From: Paracyclopina nana
Lineage: Eukaryota; Arthropoda; Copepoda; Cyclopoida; Cyclopettidae
Assembly: GCA_019096065.1 (NCBI GenBank)
Contig: JAGUCH010000009.1
Coordinates: forward strand, 5,838,001-5,902,000
Direction of reading: 5' to 3'
Length of the DNA: 64,000 nucleotides
In this document: in pieces, positions 55,767 to 64,000 of the stretch
Layout: the number at the start of each line of letters is the position of its first letter
Numbering within the stretch: position 1 is the stretch's first letter
Made by a program: the position numbers and the translations under genes
Notes under the pieces: generated by a model
The model's input: the letters and a program-made list of their open reading frames with translations, nothing else
The model's database searches: none
Told to the model about the DNA's origin: nothing

Positions 55767-55772
55767 AATAAA
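55767..55772 (+). terminator. Polyadenylation signal of ovo-2
   Basis: AATAAA occurs about 490 bp after the ovo-2 stop and is followed within 30 bp by T-rich sequence, as expected of a cleavage region. It is the clearest such signal downstream of this gene. Confidence 0.6.
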
Positions 55773-56157
55773 AAGTCATTTATTATTGATTCTCCTTTAC
55801 ATTGACCTTAATTAGCTTTGCCTGAAATATTGCCATGGAGATACATGTACTTTAACAACTATAATCAGGCTGCTTACATAAGGAAAATGTCTTGAGAAAA
55901 TTAAAGTAGAAAAATGGAGCTGACAAGAAAAGGGCTCAGTCATTCATTTTTAAGTAAGTGCGACTTGAATAAACATTGAGAGTATTTGAAACACGAGCTT
56001 AGCGACGACGGCCTTATAGTCAACAAAGGCTTTAGTGGAAAGGCCGCGCTGAAGTAGCTTTTCAGTGGTCGTTGAGCCCACCACTTTTGGAAAGCCCACA
56101 CATATACACCAATTCCAACCAACACTGACATGAATTCTTACCTGCTCCATCGAAATA

Positions 56158-56374
56158 AGCAACGTTCATCTGCTACGTACAGGAAAATCTTGACGTTAAT
56201 CAACTTTGGCCTTATTGAGACAGCTTTCAGTCTTGGAAACTGAAAGCTACATTGGAAGATGACAATTGCTTCCCAATCGAAGGTTGAATGATTTGCGTAT
56301 GTTGTTTTAACAAAAAATTGTGCTGCATTGCAAATGTGAAGTAAAATGTCGATACAAAGCAGATGAACGGTGCA
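56158..56374. mobile_element. Hairpin-core MITE, complete copy
   Basis: Left end CAACGTTCATCTGCT and right end AGCAGATGAACGGTGCATT are inverted repeats. The modules between are AAAATCTTGACGTTAATC, CTTTCAGTCTTGGAAACTGAAAG, CAATTGCTTCCC and GATTTGCG. Non-coding. Confidence 0.75.
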
Positions 56375-57016
56375 TTTTTGGAGTGACCAGAATGCCCAGT
56401 GCGTTTGCTTGCCTACTGCTATGTTTTTCGGCGTGTGCTAGTTTTTATGGAGCGTAGTAAGGCCACAACTTGTGCATTATGAAGAACCATTTGGTTGCTT
56501 TCACATTTTCTGTGGCAAGCGTACATTTTTTCACATAATTGAATAATTGCTGCTGGAGTGATTTGTATGAATTCAATCATTTTACATCCATGGCTATCCA
56601 TGTGGATAAAGAAGGAAGGCACTCTTCATTGCTACCATAGTCATTATCAAGATGCCTGGTAAGCACTTTTTTCATATCAGTTAATCAAATTCCTGTGGTG
56701 AAAGCATGTATTAAAGAATGCGTAACCTTGACTCACTTTTGGAAAAAAATGCATGGCAAACCTTATGGTTACATAAAGTGAACCGGTTCCATTAAATCAA
56801 TTAATTAATGCGATACATATTTTCTTCAGAACGACATTTCACTCCCTTCTTTGGAAGCAGCACAATTTTTTGTCAAAACAACGTTTGGAAATCATCGCAC
56901 TTTAGATTGGAACTCGATCATAATCATCCAATGTAGCTTTCAGTTTGCTAAACTGAAATCAGCCTCAATCAGGGCAACGCGTCATTACATCCAGATTTAT
57001 TTTTTCTCAGCAAATA

Positions 57017-60000
57017 ATGGGATGCGGCCCAAGCCGTAACGAGTCGAGCTCCAGCTCTCTTGTGCACGTTTACCAAGTGGAGGGTCCGAAAAAGGGCACA
57101 GCCCTGCTTGAGCCCTTGAGGGCCAAGTTGCCCTTTTTTCGCACTCGCCCCTCTTTGGACAGCTCTGAGATCATTGACGTGATTCAATGGGACAGGATCG
57201 ACACCTCAGTGGTGCCAGTGACCAAGATCATCCAGGACTCCCAAGGCTTGGAACAAGAAGACTTCTTGGAGGAGGATGATCCTGAAATAGTGAGCCTCCA
57301 CAAGAATGGCATTACCTATTTGGATGAGGCCTTGCGAAAGAGCATCGAAAGCCAAACTGAGCCAGTGAATGACGAGGAAGGAGCCTTTGATTGGGACTTG
57401 TCCGACAAGGCTGACATCGAAACGCAGACCACACCGGCCACGCGAGTCTCCTCGACCACTGTGCATGCCACCAAGTCCTTTGGTCAGACCAGTGTGCAGG
57501 ACGTGATAGTGCAGACGGACCAGAGGCTCACGTTTCTTCTGCACAGGAGCGAAGAAGAGAGGATTAAGAGGGCCAATTTAGAGGGCCACGCCTCCCTTGC
57601 CCCGGGGGGCGTGGAGGGGCGGGACCACCACCATGGGGGCAAAAGGTCCTTGGTCACCTATGCTGATGCCAGCTGCCAGACATTTGTGGAAGTGCAGAGC
57701 ATTGGCATCCAGGTGGATCCAAGTGAGCTCTCTGGAGGTTCCACCAGGGCACTCCAGAGGCCACCAACGAATTTCGAGGAAGCCTCGGATTTCAGTGATG
57801 CTGACATCTCCACTGTCCACGTTCAGTCCAAGCCTGGCAGCCAAAAGAGCAAGAGAAAGCTCATCCGGATGAGGGATGGCACCTACTTGGGCTCACCTGA
57901 TGACCACAGTGACCCTGATGAGATCATTTTGGCCTCAGAGGCCAACATAGTCAGTCCGAGTGAAACCCCACAGCCTCCAACACTATCATCAGATGTGGGC
58001 TTCCAGACTAACATGACTGTGGCAGCTGTGGCATCTTCCAACTCCAAAAATGGAAGATCCTCACCAGTGGGCTACACTGGCAAAACACCACATGACTTGA
58101 GCCATGTGTGAGTTGTTCTATTGTTAGCATTATTAATATAATGACAGGAAAATTGGCCCCTTTCTTGGATTATCGATTAGCAGAGCATTCAAAAGCATTT
58201 ATGAGTGCACACCTTTCCCACTTTCAGTAGTTTTGCCATAAAAATGAGCAAGGCTCTTTGGAGGATTCATGCTTGGCAACAACTTTGTCGAATGGCGCCA
58301 GACTAAATTAAATTTTAAAGTATCGCAATTTCAGCATACTTTACTTAAACTTTAAAATTGATAACTAACACAAACTTTGCTTAATAAGATACTCAATAAA
58401 AAAAGAGCGGCCTTCAGTGTCGCTGAAGGTTCATCATTTTGGAACCGCTGAGGATTTGTTCCAAGTTTGGTGTCCACCAACTCTGCAGGCAATGAGCCAA
58501 AAGCATTTCAAGAACCTTGCTTTACCTCAGAGCAACCTTGCCGTATAAATATGAAAACGCTACCTTCATGTTTCAGGCCCTCAAATAATAACAGTGCTCC
58601 AGTTGCTGGAAATGGCAAAAAGTCAGCAATGATCAAGCGGCTGCATCCAAAGCATAAATCTGACATTGGAGTCCAAACCGATGAAGAATTGACCGAAGAA
58701 GCTGGAGGCTTCAAAGCTTTGCCCACTGCAACGAAAAAGTACGAGTTATTGGGTGACAATCCGGAAGTGTTTGACCCTGTGGACTCGTGGGTCATTGAGA
58801 TATCCAGCAAAAGGTACAAGTCCTTGAAGAAAATTGTGGGGCTGCTGGTGCACCAAATCGAGGAGGCGGATTGCTACCAAGGCATCGAAGATTTGGCCAA
58901 AATTCGAGCCTTTTACAGATGGACCACAGAAAATATCAGGCAAGTTATATTGTCACGAAGTATTTCTGCTGTATTTTGTAATAGCTTTGTGTATCGCAGG
59001 TACAACGAGGCCTGCATGGACCGCGAAATGTCGACGAGGGACATTTTGCGCGAGAAAGTCGGAGTTTGCCGCGAGTATGTCAAGATTTTCGCAGAAATGT
59101 GCGACATTGCGGGCTTCAGGGTGAAATCCATACGAGGATTCACCAAGGGACCCAATTACAAGCCAGGTATGCTTTCAAATTTCAATCTTACACAATAATC
59201 ATCATAGGAAAAAAATGCATGTATTCATTAAATCTACAGCTGTATTCCAATACAGCTGCGAAAATACACAAGTATTTTTTACACCTTGATAATTGTGCAA
59301 GATGGATTCGCAGCTGTATTGGAATACAGCTGTAATTGTTATTGTAATGAATACATGCATGTAAGATACTGCAATATTTGCCTTGATTTTGGACTATCTT
59401 ATTGAGCTTTCTAAAAGCTTGGAATACATAAAGAGTATCGATTTATGTATCAACTGTCAAGCAACTTCACTGCTTTCTCTCTGTATTGGATTTTGGGCCA
59501 ATTCAGGCTTCCAAAAGTCACTCGTTTCAAAGAGCTTTCTTTTTACGTACTCATAGGGACTTTCTTTGGCCAAGGCCACGACCCACCTCCACATGCTTGG
59601 AATGCGGTTTACATTTATGGAGGCTGGAGGCTCGTGGATTGCACTTGGGGAGCTGGACGCATGAATCCGGAGACTCGTGAATTTGAAAGACTCCTGAATG
59701 AACACTTTTTCCTGCCGGATCCGGAAGAACTCATCTACACACATTTCCCCTACGATGAGGCAGAGTCCAACTACTCAAAATGGCAGCTTCTGGATGAGCC
59801 CATCACCCTTGACACCTTCAACGTTATGCCACTTCTCAATAGCATGTTTTTTGAATACTCTCTTAAGCTTAGCAAAGACATTCCTCAACCTCTCGTCACT
59901 CAAGAGCACATTGACATCAAGATCTGGGCCTGGGAAGTTGTCAGATACAAGTACAAGTTTTTCGCAAGAGACCACGTAAGACTTCCAGATTTTTCCACCG

Positions 60001-61768
60001 AGGTTGTGATAGAGTCAAGCAAGGTTCTTGAGATGCTTTAAGATCATTACCTACTTAATTGTTGGACATCAAATTTGGTACTAATCGAAGTAGTATCCAA
60101 CTTTTCATCGAACGTTTACTCAATGATGATCTAATAGGATCGTTAAATGATGATCTGATAGAATCACGTTCTTAAGCAACTTAAATTAAAAAGTCGCTTA
60201 ATGACAAGTTGAATCTTAAGTAAGCGTTCGATATTTAGTTTGGTACCAAACGACTCTGTTGTTGCCAATCGACAAGCCTCCAAGTAACCTTGCTCATTCT
60301 CATGGCAACCTTGCTGCACAAAAATGATCATGGCCTCTAATTGAAACTGATTTTTTCTAATAGCGTGAGAGCGATGAGCTGAATCAGTATGTCATGTGCT
60401 ATCTCAAGGGCAGACAGCGAAAGTTGGGATTCTTCCATGTGACTCCTCCGGAGCCTGGTGACTATTTGCTCAAGATCTATGCCAAGCCTGAGGAGGACAT
60501 TCAAAGTGAATCGGACACACTGGACCACGTGGCCACCTTTCACATCAGTGCACCCCTAGTAAATAAAACCCAAAAAATTATATTATTATATAAAACACTT
60601 TTAAGACTCAATTTTAAAACCTCCAGATCAAAAACAAGCCAATGTCACTTCCAAGATCCGATTTGCCCTGGGGCCTCACTCAAGCCTGGTTCAACACTGA
60701 TGCCAGGATTGTTGGCATCAATGAGCCAGTCATCAGGATGATTGGCAAGAAAACCCACGACTTGGTCATCCACACTCCAGGAGAGAGACTCTTGTCACTC
60801 TGCCACATCTATGACAACGAGGGCAACGAGCTCGTTCAAGACAAGGACAGAGATGTCAAATACACCGTGCTACTCAACAGAAGAAACCCTTTGCCAGCTG
60901 GCAACGAAGACGAGGAGGTAATTTTATAAAACTAATTACATGTATGCCCTGTTCGCCCTGTTCATCTATCTATGTTACTTTTTAAAAATACTTTCTGGTC
61001 TTACCTTGCGAAAAAAGTTGTCTTTAACTCCATGAATTTCTATGTGCTGTCGCAGGCTTTTCAGTTTTCAAAACTAGGCTTTAACTGAGCAATAGCTGAT
61101 TCTAGGGTTGACTAAACTGATTCAAGAGGCCATCCACATTGCGTAATTTGCAAGCTTCTTTCAATGTTTTGGTCAACCCTAAAAGTCAGGCTTTACTTGT
61201 TTTAACAAGTTTTTAAAAGTTCATGTTAGGGTAATTTAAACCATTGTAATTTTGGTTGTTAGACTCTCAACTGATTTTACCAACCCTAGCAACTTGCGCT
61301 TAACTTGTACTGGTGTCATATCACAGGGATAATTCTAATGTTAACTTCCAGAGCTCGTTGCTGCCATTCATCACCAAAAAGGAGACTCCAAAGCAGACGA
61401 TTTTCACCATTGACAATCCTCCCAAAGAGGGATTTTTCAAGCTGCAAATCTACGCTCGCAAGAAGCCGACGAAGAAAGGCCGCTTGAAGATCCCCTTGGT
61501 GGCCAACATCCTGGTGGAATTCAGGCATAGCAATCAGGTGGCAAGCAAGCCCACAGGAGTCCGCAGGAGTTTCAGCTCAACCTCTGGAGGCCCGTTGATT
61601 CCAGCCTCCTCCGGCCTCAGAAGATCAGAGCTGATTCTGAGGCCAGACTCGTTGCACTCGACCCGATCCTCGATCCACGGTGGGAAAAGCCTGGACGTCA
61701 AACATACCACAATCTCCCCTGTGCAGGAAGCTGACAACAACACACTGAGCCCAGTCACTATTTCATGA
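57017..61768 (+). CDS. Hillarin/kyphoscoliosis-type transglutaminase-like protein
   Basis: About 980 residues in seven coding exons (57017-58107, 58577-58939, 59000-59166, 59557-59975, 60364-60558, 60627-60917, 61352-61768). The N-terminus MGCGPSRN is a classic N-myristoylation signal with an adjacent cysteine, implying membrane anchoring. A long acidic, probably disordered region follows. The transglutaminase-like core has the presumed triad: Cys508 in GVCREYVKIF, His553 in HAWNAV and Asp568 in VDCTWG. Two beta-rich repeats typical of kyphoscoliosis peptidase relatives come after it, then a Ser-rich tail. Members act at the cytoskeleton (hillarin at cytokinesis, KY in muscle); protease activity is uncertain. 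The intron after 58939 uses a GC donor (CAG|GCAAGT). The acceptor at 59556 was chosen over 59574; both keep frame. The end of the last exon was copied twice downstream. Confidence 0.9.
59215..59360. repeat. Hairpin-forming inverted repeat in a hillarin-like intron
   Basis: ATGCATGTATTCATTA on the left pairs with TAATGAATACATGCAT on the right. Inside these, CAGCTGTATTCCAATACAGC and its complement form both an inner stem and a self-palindrome with CAGCTG E-boxes. It is a foldback element inside intron 59167-59556. Confidence 0.8.
61060..61315. repeat. Dispersed CTAGGGTTGACT repeat, copy 2
   Basis: Lies in the 434-nt hillarin-like intron 60918-61351. It shares colinear blocks with 41330-41770, including CTAGGGTTGACTAAACT, GGTCAACCCTAA, TTAGGGTAATTTAAACC and CTCTCAACTGAT. 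Confidence 0.65.
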
Positions 61769-61781
61769 TCAACATTTCTTG

Positions 61782-61819
61782 TTTATTTTTCTAAGAAATT
61801 ATTGCGAACAATAAATAAA
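61782..61819. terminator. Overlapping polyadenylation signals on both strands
   Basis: On the plus strand AATAAATAAA (61810-61819) lies about 40 bp after the hillarin-like stop. On the minus strand AATAAA (complement of 61782-61787) serves the transporter side. Convergent transcripts would overlap here. The same arrangement recurs in both downstream units. Confidence 0.6.
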
Positions 61820-61839
61820 AAATTCAAGTGGTTCTCATT

Positions 61840-62212
61840 TCAATGAAGTCGTTTTCGTAGGTACAAATTGCTTGGCTAGGTCAGGAGCAAAAGTGGGGAG
61901 TTGATGATAAGAAAGGCGGCTGGAAAGGTGTCAAGCGTTGCTGAGTAGATGGCTTGAAAGGCAGCTGTCATGGCCGTTAAGCTCATTGCAGAAATGATGC
62001 TAATTAGTGCGAAAATACTGCCTACTTCATTCATGTTCACGCATCAGGTGATCAAGGATCTGGAGATCACCTTCCTCACTGGAGTCAACACTGTTTCCTT
62101 TTCTATAAAGGCTGAAATGGACCAGCCCACTGCACCAATGATGCAAGGTACTATCAGTGTGGTGGCATTGTGGAGCTTGAAGAGTTTGGAACACAGGGGC
62201 AGCCAAAGCCAG
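61840..62212 (-). pseudogene. SLC46-like last exon, degraded copy
   Basis: Corresponds to the last exon at 63033-63432 but has a 27-bp deletion near 62090-62100 (relative to the sister copies) and an in-frame stop where the intact copies read SRCVN (TGA in place of the CGA arginine codon, near 62043). It begins at the duplication junction and lacks the upstream half of the exon. It is the oldest and most diverged of the three copies. Confidence 0.85.
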
Positions 62213-62422
62213 TTCTGAGGCCAGACATTGTTGCACTCAACAAGATCCTTGAACCAAACACGGTGGGAAAAGCCTGGACCTCAAGCATACCACAATCTCA
62301 CATGTGCAAGAAGCTGACAACAACACACTGTGCCCAGTCACCATTTCATGATCAACATTTCTTGTTTATTTTTCTAGGAAATTATTGCGAACAAAAAATA
62401 AAAAATTCAAGTGGTTCTCAAT

Positions 62423-62822
62423 TTAACGAAGTTGTTTTCGTAGGTACAAATTGTTTGGCAAGGTCAGGAGCAAAAGTGAGGAGTTGATGATAAGAAAGGC
62501 GGCTGGAAAGGTGTCAAGCGTGGCTGAGTAGATGGCTTGAAAGGCAGCTGTCATGGCCGATGAGCTCACTGCAGAAATGACGCTAATTAGTGCAAAAATA
62601 CTGCCTACTTCATTCACGTTCACGCATCGGCTGATCAAGGATCTGGAGATCACTGTCCCGACTGGGGTCAACACTGCCAACACGAAGCCAATGATGAAGG
62701 CTGTTTCCCCTTCTATAAAGGCTGGAATGGACCAGCCCACTGTACCAATGATGCAAGTTACTATCAGTGTGGTGGCATCGTGGAGCTTGAAGAGTTTGGA
62801 ACACAGGGGCAGCCAAAGCCAG
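62423..62822 (-). pseudogene. SLC46-like last exon, intact-frame orphan copy
   Basis: Almost identical to the true last exon and open from the junction to the same TAA stop (LYLRKQLR end), but truncated at its 5' side by the duplication junction, so the original acceptor and the RYLF...YRIGYL part are missing. It could be spliced only if the CCTCAG at the junction acts as a new acceptor. Treated here as a gene fragment. Confidence 0.75.
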
Positions 62823-63032
62823 TTCTGAGGACAGATTTTGTTGCACTCAACATGATCCTCCAACCACACATGGTGGGAGAAGCCTGGACCTCAAGCATGC
62901 CACAATCTCCCCTATGCAGGAAGCTGACAACATCAAATGAAGCCAAGTCGCCATTTCATGATCAACATTTCTTGTTTATTTTTCTAGGAAATTATTGCGA
63001 ACAATAAATAAAAAATTCAAGTGGTTCTCAAT

Positions 63033-64000
63033 TTAACGAAGTTGTTTTCGTAGGTACAAATTGTTTGGCAAGGTCAGGAGCAAAAGTGAGGAGTTGATGA
63101 TAAGAAAGGCGGCTGGAAAGGTGTCAAGCGTGGCTGAGTAGATGGCTTGAAAGGCAGCTGTCATGGCCGACGAGCTCACTGCAGAAATGACGCTAATTAA
63201 TGCAAAAATACTGCCTACTTCATTCATGTTCACGCATCGGCTGATCAAGGATCTGGAGATCACTGTCCCGACTGGGGTCAACACTGCCAACACGAAGCCA
63301 ATGATGAAGGCTGTTTCCCCTTCTATAAAGGCTGGAATGGACCAGCCCACTGCACCAATGATGCAAGCTACTATCAGTGTGGTGGCATCGTGGAGCTTGA
63401 AGAGTTTGGAACACAGGGGCAGCCATAGCCAGAGGCTCAAAAGGTACCCGATTCGGTAGACAGCCAGAAATGTCGTGTATTGCTGCTCGTCCCAGTCATA
63501 TTGCTTGCTGGTGAACAAGTACCTACAAAAAAACATCGAACTTTTGAATGAGGCTCAATTGTGATCACCCTAATTGACTTTCAGTGCTAAGAACTGAACT
63601 TACATTCGAAATAAATGAGTTTGTGTACAATGAGATTTTGAATAACGTTTAACTTCAACGAAGAACCTATAATTCCTTTAAAACCATTGCAGGCCAAATT
63701 GTAATTGTTAGTAGTTATAACATTTTTAATCTATTAATACAACATTCTTATCAAAGTTGTACTACTTTTTTGTCAAACCAGCACTTGCAAAGAACTTTTT
63801 TCAAATGAGACTCGATTGTGGCCAACTAAATTCACTTTCAGTAACAATGACTGACAATGCATTATCAAAAACTGAAATTTCCAAACTCATGGAGATCTTC
63901 AAATATAAAAATATATGGATTACCTGTGAGTGCCTTCGGTGCCATTGTAGGCAAAAATGTAGCAGGCAAAGTTAAAGAGGAGCAGCCCAATCATGAGCCT
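63033..64000 (-). CDS. SLC46-like major facilitator transporter (3' part only)
   Basis: Two exons are in the window: 63033-63522 (last) and 63924-64000, the latter continuing past the window edge. The joined frame reads GLLLFNFACYIFAYNGTEGT, then HRYLFTSKQYDWDEQQY, then several hydrophobic helices (LWLPLCSKLFKLHDATT, IGFVLAVLTPVGTVISRSLI, VGSIFALISVISAVSSS), ending LRKQLR. The Y-x-WDExQY segment followed by LxLPxxSKxLKLHD is typical of the arthropod SLC46 / proton-coupled folate transporter-like group. It is a multi-pass membrane protein; the substrate cannot be told from this half. It is convergent with the hillarin-like gene, and its last exon has been duplicated twice. Confidence 0.82.

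Larger units (their letters stand above)
55279..57016. other. Ovo-2 3' UTR and upstream region of the hillarin-like gene
   Basis: The left part is the presumed ovo-2 3' UTR, with AATAAA at 55767-55772. A complete hairpin-core element follows at 56158-56374 and a reverse partial copy at about 56890-57000, immediately before the hillarin-like start codon. A TTTTTCTCAG acceptor at 57001-57010 shows that at least one 5' UTR exon lies further upstream and was not located. Confidence 0.6.
61637..63432. repeat. Triplicated tail-to-tail gene-end unit
   Basis: Three tandem units (61637-62212, 62213-62822, 62823-63432) each contain the last part of the hillarin-like coding exon on the plus strand, the shared 3' UTRs with AATAAA on both strands, and the last exon of the SLC46-like gene on the minus strand. 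Units 2 and 3 are both 610 bp and almost identical; unit 1 is 576 bp with a 27-bp deletion. The junction GCCAG|TTCTGAGG is the same at both internal boundaries, so the array grew from a single duplication. Confidence 0.93.

Overview
This is eukaryotic, intron-rich nuclear DNA, most likely from an arthropod and plausibly a crustacean. It carries a Shavenbaby-type Ovo N-terminus, an arthropod-style troponin I, a hillarin-type peptidase and a tandem pair of Golgi carbohydrate sulfotransferases. Many introns are only 52-60 nt long, and long non-coding stretches are packed with short non-autonomous inverted-repeat elements. No species-level call is possible by eye. All gene models were assembled by matching GT/GC...AG boundaries to reading phase and to remembered family sequence; none is backed by transcript data.

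Layout. 0.1-2.5 kb: VPS4 ESCRT ATPase (minus). 3.7-12.3 kb: JIP3/JIP4 (Sunday driver) scaffold (plus), divergent from VPS4, with two alternative last exons and short frame-preserving exons. 12.3-14.6 kb: intergenic, with a foldback element and a 40-bp minisatellite. 14.6-18.5 kb: two tandem type II membrane sulfotransferases (plus). 18.5-20.2 kb: troponin I (minus), whose stop lies 54 bp from the second sulfotransferase stop. 20.2-26.6 kb: intergenic, with a MEF2-like site, an alternating CG palindrome and a 15-bp minisatellite in two opposed blocks. 26.6-33.5 kb (minus) and 43.5-55.3 kb (plus): two ovo/shavenbaby paralogues head to head, separated by 10 kb of repeats. 57.0-61.8 kb: hillarin/kyphoscoliosis-type transglutaminase-like protein (plus). 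61.6-64.0 kb: a triplicated tail-to-tail unit combining the hillarin 3' end with the last exon of an SLC46-like transporter (minus), which continues past the window edge.

The genes do not form a pathway. VPS4 and JIP3/4 are membrane-trafficking genes, troponin I and perhaps hillarin are muscle/cytoskeletal, and the ovo pair are epidermal/germline transcription factors. The most unusual signals are: the head-to-head ovo pair with almost complete CpG loss confined to the large exon of both copies; the triplicated tail-to-tail unit; alternative JIP terminal exons; intron repeats that copy a splice acceptor; and a modular repeat family built around a TTTCAGTTT...AAACTGAAA hairpin.
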